The translations under genes were made by a program, and so were the position numbers. From Heliopora coerulea (lineage: Eukaryota > Cnidaria > Anthozoa > Scleralcyonacea > Helioporidae), in the NCBI GenBank assembly GCA_030142905.1, contig JASJOG010000020.1, positions 2,580,501 to 2,644,500 of the forward strand: a stretch of 64,000 nt of DNA. The letters are read 5' to 3'. The notes beneath the pieces were generated by a model that searched no databases, was not told where the DNA came from, and was given only the letters and a program-made list of their open reading frames with translations. Shown here in pieces: positions 12,869-25,764 of this stretch (within the stretch, counting starts at the first letter, position 1; each line of letters begins with the position of its first letter).

Positions 12869-15550
12869 TCAGTTATATGTTAGTATCCATTCCATCGGTA
12901 AGCAAAACAAGCCCCTCATGCTGTCATCACTGGTCGCTTTAACTGTCTGAATAGACCCGATGTCACGCCTGGTACAGATTATGCATTTTTGCTTTTCTAA
13001 AACAAACCATAACTAAATAACAAATAATAAATGTATGTGAACTGCAAATGTACTGCTCACATTTTACAATGCTTGCAGAACACATTGAATTGGTAATTTT
13101 ATGAAATGTATAACGGTTCCTTTACAAAGTGAATATGCTTTCTGAACGTTCTTATCATAGTAAATAAATTGTCACAAGGATATTTTAACCATAGGCAATA
13201 GGGGTAAAAATTACAAAACTAACATCTAACAAAATTCTCTGGCAACGCTAAACCTCAACGAAGATTAATGAAAATTAGCATACCTCTTTGAAAGCACTTC
13301 TTGCGAGGTTTTCGTGAGGACATTATTCAAAACTTATATATAGAGAGTGACCAACATTATATACATGAGATTACAAGTTCTAGTGCTTTTTCTAAGGATA
13401 TCACTGAAGATAGTGTTTTTAAACTGTCCAAAACGCAATGATTACACCTTCAATACGGAATCTTATAGGAAATATAACGCACCAACTATATCATCAGTTA
13501 TGGCAGCCACAACTGAAAACTTAAAAACGCCAACAAACCTCATCAAGGTCGTCTGTACCTGAGCAATTTCACATCACGCAAGCATTTTCTTAGCCTGGAG
13601 GTTAACAGCTCGTGACTAACAAGACTTCTTCATCTCATCTACTAGTTCATCTATTGATTTACACAAAAAACTTTATAACTTTGCTTCGTACTAAGGTCAT
13701 TCTTTTCAATTTCGACTCAAAATTTGTTGACAATGAAGTTATCATAGATACAAATGTATATATTATATATAAAGATACATATATAAATAAACTATCTCAA
13801 AATTATTATTATTACAGTTTACGATGATGTTATATAAATCTACGCAGTTTTCACATTATCTGGATGCTTCAGTATGAGTATCAATTTGAAATTAAGTGTC
13901 TACAAAGAGCGACGGAAATTTGTGTGAAATTATAATAATTGCTTATGATTGAAGATTGTGAATTTCTGTGCACACGTATGGATACCAAGACCGCATATCG
14001 AAATAGTTTGTCTTAAACTCGAGGTGTTTCTCTCAGTGATCACGGGAAACTAATCCCCTTGAAATCAAATGCTTGGATCTAGCGTTTTGTCAAAAATTAC
14101 TGAATAAAATTGGAAGGCTAAGTTATACCCACCACAAAAAATGCTTTGAAAATGCTTTCGCCCATCTCTCATTGACAGAGAGCCAAAACATAAGACATAT
14201 ATGTTATCAGCTTAGGACGAACAAGAAACAAATTTGAACGGTCCCGCTTCTGAAAGTGGAGTTTTGTTCTAATAATTCGGAAATGCTTTCAATGCCAACT
14301 GCTGAACACCAGTCATTCGCATGCAAAGCTGCTGTACTTAGCCTGGTAATTATAATAATTTCTAACAAGTTCCCGCCGCCTTGGAAATGTTCCAGCTCAA
14401 ATACGACCTTGTTTAACTTCAACACGATAGAGAAACTACACGAAGATGAAGCACTGGAGTAAAACCATGCATGTCGTTGTATATAAAGAACCTCTAGCTC
14501 TATTACCTTCGAATGTACAGGCAATCGAAACCGAGCTCACACACTAAATCAAAATAGAGTAAATCACCTGTATGTTTACTTTGAAGGAGAGCAAGGTTAC
14601 GAAGGTTAAAAGCGTTCAAATGCTTTCGAAACCCGCATCCGTTCAATCATTAATTTAGCAGTAATTTAAATCCAAAGATTCAGGTTGTAAGCTTTAAAAA
14701 CACCAATTAGAATTACACAGACTTCATTGATATCTGTCGTTTTTCATTTAGGATTTTCCGAGATTTTGTTTACGAGTTAAAGTGCTGAACACAAGTGCTG
14801 AAACAAACGTTTCCTTAACGTTTAACGGTTAAGGAAACCATATTACCGCGACCCAATATTCTGTGCATGAATGAATGAATTTCAATAAGGTATGAAACAG
14901 ACTACAATCAAAACCTAGCAAACTCCCTCCAAAAATGTAAGTATGAGTGAATTTAGTATGGATCGGCATTATTGTCTCGCTACATTTTTTGCACTTGTGA
15001 AGTGTCCTTTAGTCTTCCCCGCCTTTTGAAAATATACCCATTCGGTCAAAATGCTGGAGGGAAATGTTTTTCTTGCTGACAAATATTGTACAGTAAACCT
15101 TTCGAGTGTGATTAGACAGATTGCTACTTGATTGACCAGCTTTTTTATGTATGTAGCTGGTTTGTAAACTAGTCGATGTGATAACCATCTTTGAATAAAA
15201 TCAAAATATTACCATTTCACATTCGTCAAGTTTTTAAAGTACTTAAGTCTTGACTTTACAATGTGTGCTGGCTGGTGGAATCTGTTGCAAAATTCATTTC
15301 TCGAAAGTAACGGTCGGCACTGATTTTAGCTCAACGTGTTTGTCCATTTTTATCCGGTAACACAGTGGCGTGTCATGGACAACCTTTTAACTAATTCGCG
15401 GTAACAAAAGACTTCTGTTATTTTACTCTAGCGAACGCCAGACAATTTTACTCGTCAAGGGGAAAGCTCCAGCAGTGAAAAGTTAAACGACCGCGGAAAC
15501 TATGTAAGTTTGTAAGAAAGAAGGTTTGTAAAAGTATATCTATACGGGAC
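12869..15550. other. Intergenic, no gene recognised
   Basis: AT-rich, with only short frames lacking family resemblance. A TA-rich patch lies near 13757-13790. A fragment of the 'gccagacaattttactcgtc' repeat (related to 21416-21653) lies at about 15430-15465. Confidence 0.4.
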
Positions 15551-15745
15551 AAGAGGTCGTATGACGGCCTTCCTCTATGGGTCCAGTGTTACTACGATTC
15601 AAAAACCTACGTTGCTTTGGCAGAGTCAAACTAAACAACACTTTTCTCACAAATGACCAAGGGAAGCTTAATTAGACAACTATACGAAGTCGGAATCGAT
15701 CTTTAGCCGCAGATGTGAGTAACAGGTGTGCTACCACTGAGCCAC
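15551..15745 (-). repeat. tRNA-derived SINE family B, reverse copy
   Basis: The order of blocks is 'gggtccagtgttactac', 'gagtcaaactaaacaacact', 'ctcacaaatgacc', 'gtcggaatcgat' (degenerate B box) and 'ctaccactgagccacc' (A-box side). This is the family B order read in reverse complement. The copy is old and diverged. Confidence 0.6.
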
Positions 15746-16313
15746 CGTACAATGCCTTTCTGTCGGTAAAATTTTAATTTAAACATTTAAAAAAACCTTG
15801 GACAAACGACAATGGAAGGTTCTACTTGCGTTTCTTTTGGCCATCAACTTTCGTCAACTTGCACTGACTTGTCGGAAGTTTAGCTGTGTTTAAGAACGTT
15901 GGACTTGTTCTGCTGCTATTCTACAGGTGCCTAGGACAGTTGGCATTTGTTTTGGGAAGAGATCACAAAGTTTAAACAACTGATATAAGGCAGTTTGCAT
16001 TGCTGACTGAGCATGGTCGGTACCAAGGAACAAACTTAACTTGTGGCTGCCCCTACCTCCACATGCCTACAAGCAAAATCACAAAATTTAAAATACTCTC
16101 GATGAACAGTACATAATAATTAAGACATTACCATTTATGCCTTTGTAACCTATTGCTGTGGTTCAAATAACTTTGAAAAATATTGCATAAAGTTGATAAT
16201 GGCAAAACCTGTAGAGTTTTTTAGCTATTCGATTACGTTAGCGTGACGTCACCATTACGTAACCAAACGAAAAAGCTTTGACTAAATATTCCACTCATGC
16301 AATATCTGGTTAT

Positions 16314-16777
16314 TGTGTAAGCCACAGTAAAATCGTCTCGTATAAGCCACAGTAAAATCGTCTCGTATAAGCCACAGTAAAATCATCTTGTGTAAGCCAC
16401 AGTGAAATCATCTTGTGTCAGCTACAATAAAATCATTTTGTGTAAGCCACAGTAAAATCATCTTGTGTTAGCTACAGGAAAATCATCTTGTGTCAGCCAC
16501 AGTGAAATCATCTTGTGAAAGTCACAGTGATATCATCTTGTCTCAGCGACAGTAAAATCATCTTGTGTCAGCCACAGTAAAACTGTCTTGTGAAAGTCAC
16601 AGTGATATCATCTTGTCTCAGCGACAGTAAAATCATCTTGTGTCAGCCACAGTAAAATTGTCTTGTGAAAGCCACAGTGAAATCATCTTGAGTCAGCCAC
16701 AATAAAATCATCTTGCGTATGCCACAGTAAAATCAGTAATATCTTTTGGTGTGAGCCACATCAAAATCATCTGATGT
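16314..16777. repeat. 25-bp minisatellite with a 75-bp higher-order unit
   Basis: About 18 degenerate head-to-tail copies of a 25-bp unit of the form gccacagtaaaatcatcttgtgta. Most units differ by one to four bases. From 16511 a three-unit block recurs with a 75-bp period (starts at 16511, 16586 and 16661), a local higher-order repeat pointing to expansion of three units at a time. The units abut without spacers, so this is not CRISPR. No open frame spans it. Confidence 0.9.
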
Positions 16778-17267
16778 AAAATATGAAGGGTTTGTCGACG
16801 TCTGGAACAGTAGCAGGAATTTTCCTTAAGGGGTAACGAACACTACACCACGACGGGCCAACAGCTGACCACAAGGGTAGAAAGGCCAGTTAATGAACAC
16901 CACGTTGTTTTGGTTAAATTTTGCGACTCATTCAAAAGGGAAGATCCCTTCTAAGAACTAATAATAAGTGTATCAATCCAAAATATCCCCAAATTTTTAC
17001 TGCAACGCAGTACGTAAGGGCGGGGCATAACACCATGCTTCCTCCCTCTAAATATGCAGAGGTCCACTAGATGCCTACTTAGATTTTGGCTTGCTTGACT
17101 AGTCTCAATGTAAGTTGAGCTGAGTTGCAGCATCCTGCAATTTCGTTTTGCCAAGGTATAAGAATTGGTCGAGTCAGAATACGTTCAGCAAGAGAAAAAG
17201 TCTGAAGTCAATTTACAATGATATATGTTGTAAATGTGGGAGCTTGGAGATGTCTTGGATGATCGCA
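16778..17267. other. Intergenic, nothing recognised
   Basis: No coding or RNA signal between the minisatellite and the SINE cluster. Confidence 0.4.
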
Positions 17268-17523
17268 ATGAACGTTCGTCAAGCCCTAACCTCAGGAAAA
17301 CGATTTCTGAGCCCCAGACAGGGATCGAAGCCGCAATCTTCTGATGACCGGTGAGACGCTCTAACCACTGAGCTACCGAGATTCAGATGGGAGCTAAGGT
17401 GAAAGTTCGACATATGTGCCGCCTAAGCGGCAGCCACGATATGTTCATAGCAATATTAATATGATATATGTTGTCTAATATGTGAATCTTGGTCCTTTTC
17501 GTTAGTACAACGAACTACCGTAC
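17268..17523 (-). repeat. SINE family A, copy with tRNA head
   Basis: The tRNA-like head lies at 17309-17384 on minus: A-box side 'tagctcagtggttagagc' and B-box side around 'cgatccctgtctgggg', flanked by 'aacgttcgtcaag' and 'gttcgacatatgtgc'. The body ends with 'ggtccttttcg', then 'gtacaacgaactaccgtacg'. The next unit (17525-17702) repeats the body without the tRNA part, so the two form a tandem pair. Confidence 0.75.
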
Positions 17524-17524
17524 G

Positions 17525-17702
17525 AAAAATTGGAGACGTCTTAAATGATTGCGATTAACGTTCGTCAAGCCAGGTGCAAGTTCGACATATGTGCGACCAT
17601 AAGCGGCAGCCGCGATATGTTCATAATGATATTGATATGATATATGTTGTTTAATATGTGAATCTTGGTCCTTTTCGATAGTACAACGAACTACCGTACG
17701 TA
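17525..17702 (-). repeat. SINE family A, copy lacking the tRNA head
   Basis: It matches the preceding unit on both sides ('aacgttcgtcaagcc' then 'aggtgcaagttcgacatat', through to 'gtacaacgaactaccgtacg'). It lacks the segment equivalent to 17286-17396, about 111 bp, which contains the entire tRNA-like head. Either the head was deleted cleanly or the head-less form is older. Confidence 0.75.
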
Positions 17703-17802
17703 AAATGTTACAGTATACACAAAGGATCTTTTTTTTTCTAGCAGTTGAACCGTGTTTAGAGGACTCTAATGCTGGCTGACAATATGAAGTAATAGAGAAG
17801 AA

Positions 17803-17900
17803 AACCTACTCCGAATAGAATCATCTTGAAAACTCAGGATATGAGAAATCTATGAGTAATCTTGAGTTTTCAATATGATTCTATCGGAATACGTTTTCTA
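17803..17900. repeat. Hairpin-forming inverted repeat
   Basis: 'tccgaatagaatcatcttga' and the following 'aaactca' are matched by their inverse, 'tgagttttcaatatgattct' and the following 'atcgga', around a loop of about 30 bases. It looks like a small non-autonomous element. There is no coding capacity. Confidence 0.65.
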
Positions 17901-20900
17901 TAGTCTATTTTAGAAGACTCATTCAGCGCATCTCGGGATGTTTACAGAAATACTCGACAGGACAAAAAAGAACCGGAAAAACATCTTAAAGACAAGACAA
18001 GCTGTCCAGGCAGGATGTGCGTGCACTTGTAGGTTCGAAATAAATGAGTGAGTTCTAGGAAGGCATGCATTGCGGGCTTGGGTACGTGTTTGTTTCAATG
18101 CCAGGTGCTTCAGCTCTCGCCAGCTCCATCTTACTAAAACTATTTTTAAATAACACAGTCTTCGTGTTACTGCATTGTTTCACAATACGCTTGGGAATAT
18201 CTTAAAAAATTACCTAAATTTGACGAAGAGTCTTATCACGAAGAAGATTATTTCATTGTCGACGAACGGCCGGTGAGAATCACCACATCATTTAGCAAAA
18301 TTGGCGTAGAAACGACTATACCTTTCTCATTCATCTATGATTGAAGTTTATTTCCAGTCTTCTTGACTACGGTTTTACAAGAATTATAATAGTTTATTAT
18401 AGCTTCAACTCACGCGCCGCTTTTTCAACTATTTCAGTTTTGAAAGCGATGGAGAAAACTGTTGTGGCAACGCTTTCCGACACGAAACATCTTTAACAAT
18501 ACACTAAAAGCACATCGTTGAATAAAACCTCCTGTTTAAGTTAATGGAAAAGCACGATGTCCACACAGACAGGAAAGTTAAAACGCTGTTTACTGCCGTA
18601 AAACAACAATACTTGTATTTGAGGGGGGAAATCGTTCTTTCCAGCGAAGCCGCGAGTCACTATTTGATGCGCGTGAAAGGGGAGAGAGTAGTTGTGAACA
18701 TTTATTGATTTGACGAGTTCTTTGTGAATCCGTCAACGGAAAACTCCCATCGTCTAGAATCCTGCCTGTAATTACTGTCTCTTAAATATGAGCTTCCAAC
18801 TCGTCATTTATCGTCCAAATTAAGATGTCTTCGAAATGACGGAGCTGAAAGAGTGTTTACATGTTCCATCACGTCCGACTTTTTCCCAACATTTCAATGA
18901 ATAGCACAAGCAAAGAAAAAGCTTCTTGTCTCAGTTGTGCCTGCCACTAGAGACGTACATTCAAATCGTCCAAGTTTCATATCTTCGTGACACGTACATT
19001 CTAGTCGTCCCTGTAATTCCTATCTTGGTGGCAAATTTATCGATCAACTTAAAGAGCAAGAGAAAGTTCACGTGGGAAAAAGAACAAACCACAATTTAAA
19101 ATAAACCTGTATATTGGGTCATTTTGACGGAAGGATCTGGAACCAGACGGCTTCTTGCCACGTTCAGGCGCCGTGTTTTACATTCTGAAAAGAAAATATT
19201 GCTTTTCCATTTCTCAAATGAATGAACAAATTTCATTGTATTAGGGCAAATATAGTGGAACTGTGCGATAACAGGAAACATTGTTCGTAGTCAAGCAATT
19301 AAGCCAAAAAACTTATTCAATTTTCGTAATTCACGGCTAAAATTCATCATCATAGTTTACAGTATTGACCTTCTCGTTCCTCACCTCATTTTATTTACTT
19401 TTTAGACATCTTTAGCACCGTCCCACTTAAAATCCAGTGGAAGATTGACGTGTTTCCAATCATATCTTCCATGCAAACCATGTTATTGGGAATTATTATC
19501 AAGCATTTCCTTTCATAGAATGAGAGTTCAAACGAATTTCCTTGATAAAGTGATATATCCCAAAAATTCTCGTTTTTAATGTGAGACCACCTTAAGAAGA
19601 ACGATGCGAGAAACACTTCCACCCACAGCAATGAATTAAAACGCTCCCTGACCATTTCTAGTTTTTCCCCAGTTTTGCACATACACAGGCAATGTTAGTT
19701 AAATAATGCAGTATACTTGGTTGCCTCTTTCAAACATTGCACACATGATAAAACAGAGTGCGTTTGTGTGAGTGCGTGCGTTTTGAGTATTGGAAAAACG
19801 TCACTGAACAAGTCCATAAGGTTGAAATAAGTAAGGAATATCTGTTGTTCCGTGTCAGATTTCATGGCCTCTCTTTACTTCACAATGTCACTTCGTAAGA
19901 TACCTTGACATCTTGCCACTTAAGCAACCATAAGTGTGTCAGTAATTATAGAACATTTACAGCATATTTAAGGTCTTGTTTACCAGAATTTACCCAAAAT
20001 TAGAATCAATACCCCATACACAAAGAATGACTTACTTTGGACGCAAATGAAACGAATTTATGCCAATCCTTATGAACTCCTCACTGAGTAAATTTATATT
20101 AGTGTAAAACTTAAGTTAATCAGGCATGTTTAGACATGCTCCGTCAAAAAATTGCTTTCACGTTTTATAAATTCCTATCCTCACCTTACTTCTCAAATGA
20201 ATCTTCAGTCGCTACAAAAGATCGGTTAACAATCGTCGATAAGGAACGCTTTTCAAGTGCTTGAAATGATGTGTTTTTCCCATACTTTAACACAACTGAT
20301 GATATGAACAGCTAGTAAAAATATCCGTGTACTTTGATCAAGAGTTCAGTGTTTTAAGAGTTTTGTTTAAACTCCAATAAAGAATTTCATTCACTTGTGT
20401 TGTTATGTTTTAGACCACTTTAGCACTAAGGCCAACAAAAACCAAGACCCTTTCTCGTCTAACAAATCCCAATCTTTGGCAGGACGTGAAGCAAAAGCAA
20501 CCTTTAATTATCGTTCCTTGTCAGAGAAGGGCAAGGATCTAATTTTAAACAAGTTGAAACTTAATTCCTTAGTAAGAGTCCTCGCATTCTGCCTTGAAAC
20601 ACCGTTTCTGATTCTTTAAGACCGGTGTAAAAGAACTGTTTTTAAACCTAAGTAGTGTCAAAACATAAACATTCCACAAAGGTAACATCCGTGCAAAGTG
20701 TCATGAATTCATCCTCTTAATTCGAGGACTTTGTTTTCTGAGTTGGATAACGATAATCTCGGTTACTTTTCTTCACTGTATTTTTCAACCGTTGTTTCGT
20801 TCCCATGAGATCTGTCGAAGTTTATTAATGAAGGGAAAAGATCATGTACGTTAAAACACACGAGTAATAAAAAGCAACATCTAATGTCCTTGAACAGTAT

Positions 20901-21089
20901 GAAGCTGATTCATTTTAAGAAGAGTTACCAAACCTCTGAACTCCATCCCGTTTGCCTGTAACTTTATTCAAAATAGCAGCGGACAACTTGCAAAATATTT
21001 GAAAGTGACGTTCGTGTTTTTTGCTTTCCAGTCATCCAGACTAAATTTTTGACGCGTCTGACCCTTCGACTGACTGAATTATGTTTAAA
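17901..21089. other. Intergenic, no gene recognised
   Basis: About 3.2 kb of AT-rich sequence. The open frames at 19395-19682 (minus) and 20395-20619 (plus) resemble no family known to me. No tRNA or repeat family was recognised. Confidence 0.4.
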
Positions 21090-21359
21090 GTAAATGGTTT
21101 GAACCTGGGAGAATCGTGACATGTTTGAGGAAGTTGATCGTCCAGGTTAGTGTAGTCTTGAGAAAGATTGTTGGTTGAAGTGACTGACGTTTCGACAGCC
21201 TTAGCGGCGGTCATCTTCAGAGTCAAAAGGAAAGTGACTCTGAAGTGACCTTTTGACTCTAAAGATGACCGCCGCTAAGGCTGTCGAAACGTCAGTCACT
21301 TCAACCAACAATCCTTCTCAAGACTACACTAACCTGGACGATCAACTTCCTCAAACATG
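21090..21359. repeat. Large palindrome carrying two hammerhead-like cores
   Basis: Arms of about 110 bp (21116-21231 and about 21250-21359) are near-perfect inverses around a short centre, giving one long hairpin. Each arm contains the order CTRAAGAT, a GAC-C-GCC / GGC-T-GTC stem with loop GCTAA, then GAAACGTC. The left-arm copy (21182-21224, minus) reads CTGAAGAT; the right-arm copy (21255-21297, plus) has the core mutated to CTAAAGAT. The outer end matches the fragment at 12806-12868. The hammerhead resemblance is discussed under findings. Confidence 0.85.
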
Positions 21360-21415
21360 AATTATGTTTGTCCTTTTAAAGAAAATTAATCAAAGCTATG
21401 AAAGTTAATGGGCTA

Positions 21416-21653
21416 TTAACCCTTTTACGACTGGAGTTCTCGCCTAGAGGAGTAAATTAGTCTGGGCTTAGCCAGAGTAAAATAGTATAACTGGTATCCA
21501 ATCGGGAAAGTATAACGGAGATAGTCTTTAACTCTTTCGCGACTGAAATTTTCCTTTGGCGAGTAAAATTGTCTGGCGTTAGCCAGAGTGAAATAGTACA
21601 GAATTAGCCAGAGTAAAATGGTAAAGTTTATCGTCAGTCGGGAAAGCGTTTAA
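21416..21653. repeat. MITE-like element with internal duplication
   Basis: It begins 'ttaacccttttacgact' and ends with the inverse-like 'agtcgggaaagcgtttaa'. Inside, the module 'gagtaaaattgtctggcgtt' followed by 'agccagagt' occurs about two and a half times. Decayed fragments of the same module are seen near 11952, 15430, 25690 and 50786. No transposase is encoded. Confidence 0.6.
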
Positions 21654-23299
21654 CATGCCAAAATATTCCCAGAGTCGCTCATGGTTGGGCATGTCAACTA
21701 AGTGAAATTCATAAAAGGTTGCATTAAATGGCAGGACTAGTATGCGACATTATTTCAAGAAATCGCGACGTCTTACTGGCGTGCCAAGTTTTCTTTGGCA
21801 GCGAAAATGCATAGCAAGACATGCAATTATCATTTAAGGTAAACAAGCAATGTAATGTAGGTTACGAAGCAGCAGACCTCATGCTTTGTATAGGTATTCA
21901 TATTTTACAATAAAACACTGTCTTTGTAGAAAAGAAAACCTTAGTCAATAATTTGAAAAAAAACATATGACTAAACATGATACGAAAAGGAAAATCGCGA
22001 AAAGGCCAAGATAATACAAGACAAAAGATGAGTTAGTAGTATTTTGACTTTATTTCACAGTGACCCTCGAACCAACTCATATGGTTTCCTTTTGCCTAGG
22101 CAGAGATGCCCAAATTTGCATATTCTGACAAAAACTTAACTGATTCAGTAACACGTTCACGTTAAAAAAAAACGAATCTGCATTTGAAAAAGGACGAGAA
22201 TAGATTTTGTTATAAGTTGATAAACAGCTTTCAAAGGAGTTACCAAAAATAACTAAATATGACACGAAAGTTGTCCCAAATCATTGCCTAACTACATTTA
22301 AGGACCTGTATCCTGATTCTTCACATTTCGAAAGTATTTTGGTTGATTTTCATGTTGCTATGACTTTGCGGTCACAACTTCCTACCCTGCTTAATTCAAC
22401 CAACGGTACACACCAAGCGCTACAAACTACACGTGGTTCTGTGACGGAATCGTTGTATTAAGTTCTCTTCATCTTTAAAATTGCTGAGGAGATTCGTCAA
22501 AAATTTCATAGGAAAGGTGAACAGTCGGCAATCCTTACTGTTCTTGAAAGGAAGGAAATGTACAGGAAATTGTGAAAAAATCAAAGACTTGTTAAATCGC
22601 CTAGCAAAGAGTTGAGCGGAGTAAACTTTGAAGAAAAGGAAAGAACACTGAAATTCCACTCAAAAAGCAATAGAAAGTTTCCAAAAATAGAAATTGTGGG
22701 AATATTAAGGCGCCCCATACAGTTTACAGTTTTACAGATGGCAATGAAAATGGTCTTCAATGAAAGACATATCTGTAAGTTTGCTATGAAGTGTGTATAA
22801 GAGCAGACGAAGTGTCATAAACATAACACATTCGTTAAACTGGGAAATTTTTCATGGTTATCAACGTAACGTTATTGTTGGAACTCCGGCATATTTTCAG
22901 GTTTATCAAATTAACACACATCTCTGGTCTTCTTCGGAGAATTTTTCTTTACCATGTTCGATACATCAATGAAGAATAACAGCAAGTACCCTTCTAAAAT
23001 TGCCTCAGGCGCTTCCCATGAGACGTTATTACACGACACGATTAATGAGTTGACGGTGACAAATGCATTAATTTGTGTGCTGCAATTAAACCCATGAACT
23101 CCAACAATAAAGTCCCTTCCAGGGTGGTTTTTAGGTTTCAGTAACTAATTTCTAGAATCATTCAATCAAAAAATTTCTCTGGATTTAAGATCTTATCTTC
23201 CTGAAGTCGAGACAGTGTGGGTAAAGAGTCATACAATTTTTACGGCCAGCGATCGAATGACTCACCAATCAGGATACGAATCTTAAGGGCTGGTCTAGT
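21654..23299. other. Intergenic, no gene recognised
   Basis: Only short frames without family resemblance. Confidence 0.4.
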
Positions 23300-23920
23300 C
23301 AGTGCTGGGCTGTAACGAGTAACTTGTTACGAATGACTGTAAACGAAGTACGTTAAAGAATGATCTTTGTGAGCATTTCCTGATGTAATGAATTACTTTT
23401 ATGAGCAAGTAATTTGTAATTGTGATGAATTATATTTCAGGAGCCAAACTTTTAATTTGTAATTCGTTATTGCATCTGGAAAATTGAAAATTGCTAGTGA
23501 CAAAAAATTTGCATCATTTAGCTTTTACTCCCTAGTTTCTTGGCACCAATTTTTGCAAAATCTTCTTTCATGCCAAACATAGTTAATCCTATACAATAAC
23601 TAATGGATTTGAACTGTCTGTGCAAAATATTTTTCCCGTTCAATGGGCGTCAATTTAGAGACATTCTTCAAGGTCGCTCACGTCTCAGAGTACAAGTGGC
23701 TGGGCCAGTGAAGTCTGACAACGGACTTTGGGTAGTAACTTGTAATAACTTTGTTGGTGAGTAATTGGATATTGTTTCATTTGGTGATTAATTTGTAATT
23801 TATTACTTTATATGATGAGTAGTTTTAATTTGTATATAATTCATTAATGTTCCTTGCGACAATGTCTAGTTATTAATTAACTACCTTTCACGATTGTAAT
23901 TTGTAATTAAATGCAAAAAT
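23300..23920. mobile_element. Possible non-autonomous DNA element rich in taatttgtaatt
   Basis: Both ends are rich in variants of 'gtaacttgtaat' and 'agtaatttgtaat' (23310-23470 and 23730-23920), a pattern I associate with decayed hAT-type elements. The terminal repeats are not cleanly definable and no transposase is visible, so the class is a guess. Confidence 0.3.
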
Positions 23921-25764
23921 TAATTTTCTCCACCTCTTGATTATATCAGCCTAATTGGCCGAACTGAAATCTCTCCCTAGATTCACGACAACCTTCCAGA
24001 AGGGGATTAAGGAATATTCCACCTGACGTTGTCCAATGACCGGCATTAATATCCAGACCTGGATCACGAGTGATGTTTCCATCTGGCCAAATGTAACTGA
24101 TTTTGAACATGTTTAAAATTACTACACCCCAGTTGAAAATTGGTAGGTGAGTGATAGCAGTAAATAGCGTGGATATGTTTGGTTTTCTGATGCTAACCAC
24201 CAGAATTTTAATTCAGTTTTTTTTTTTTCACCATTTTGATCTTCACGGATGATTCTTTCCCAATTTCAAATGATTCTGCTACCCATCCAGCCTCTCCACA
24301 AACTGCACGGCAACGTTGCTGGTCCGTAATAATAGAGCAACAGTGGGATAGGTTGACTTGATTTGTCGTTTTGACAAACTTTAAACGGATTTTAGTCAAA
24401 AAGCGAAGGATAAAAGTACCTGAATACCCGTTCAACGAATTTCCTAAAAGAGCAAAATATTTACCCAGCAGTTTTTTTGAGCATTCGTATCGCATGTTTA
24501 CCCTGTAGAGATCATTGAGTATAGTTACACTGCGGCTACTGCTGGCAATACACCACGTGATTATACTCATTGCCTTTTGATGTTATTTCCAATATCGAGG
24601 TCCCCACTATAGCTCCTGAAGCACTCATACATCCAAACTACATTTTGTGAGGTTGCCAAAATAATCTACTGCCACCCAGCTCTCAGTTCCCATTGTTGCG
24701 ACGAACTGTTAGAAGACATTAGCCTGAACGGCATCAATATCATACCACCACACAATACCTGCATGGCTTTTAGCTCTTCAATTTAATTTGACAATGCAAA
24801 GGCACCACTACGATATTACTGACCTTGTACAAGCCAATGCTTCTGTTTACTCATTGTCCAGTCAGAAATCACCACAAGTCCTAATATCGTTAAGGAACTA
24901 CACCGGATTCACTCGCATTCGCAAAATTGCATCCACTTTAGTTCCCTCTTGTACAAGGACAAATGTTTCCGGATATTTATCCTAAAAAGAGATAATTTCT
25001 ACTTAGAAAAGGCTTACTGTAAATAACAAATTTTATAAAGGTATGTAGATTGAATGCTACAGGGACTGAGAACCGACAACACAGAAGACTTTAGGTGTCG
25101 GTTTGTTCCTTGGAATGTAAAATGTAGAATGTAAAAGAAACTCAAATAGCAAAAGTGACCGGATACACTTGGAATGCGGAGATGTTTGCTCTCGTTTCTT
25201 CGAAGCTTAGAAATATCAGAAAAGAGAAAAACAAAATAGGTTTTAATCACAGACTTCGGTGGAAGCGCCATGCACCTAAATTGTTCACACCTCATCTTCC
25301 GTCCTGTCGCGTCGGAATTTTCCCCAAACCATTAAACCTTTAAATAGTGTTTAAAATCAGTTCAAGACAAGTTTTCAAAACCATGGATTATAACAGCATA
25401 CAGGAAGTAATGAGTACGGAGAAAGCCTGTTTAACGCCCAAGGATATTGCGGAATACTTTAAGAGTTTCTCGCGTCACTTTTAAAGCGAAAGATCAAGAA
25501 TTCCTGGACTATGAATCAAAACAGCCAAGTAAAACGGATACCGGGAGGGATAATGATTAGGACAAGACAAGGTTACTAGTTAACATGGAGGGGAAAAAGT
25601 ATTCCTTGTTCTAAAGTTCATAATTGAGAGTTTCAGTCAGGTCGTTCAACTCTTTCATGTCCAGACATCTCTTACTGGCAAGTTTAACCTTCTGACTTCA
25701 GGCCGACTAAAATTGTCTAGTATTAGCTTGAGTAAAATAACGGGAAGCTTTACCGCACGGAAAA
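23921..25764. other. Intergenic, no gene supported
   Basis: Minus-strand frames at 23946-24200 and 24208-24570 are adjacent but resemble no domain I can name and show no clear splice signals. A fragment of the 21416-21653 repeat module lies near 25690-25740. Confidence 0.35.

Noticed and set aside
16314..16777. CRISPR-like appearance of a regular 25-bp repeat
   Set aside because: Units abut with no spacers and the window is eukaryotic; it is a minisatellite.
17309..17384. Functional tRNA gene
   Set aside because: Good A and B boxes, but the same sequence recurs with a constant flanking body at several places, which marks a SINE.
23946..24570. Two adjoining minus frames (84 and 120 codons)
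   Set aside because: Considered as a split gene, but no recognisable domain and no convincing donor/acceptor pair.
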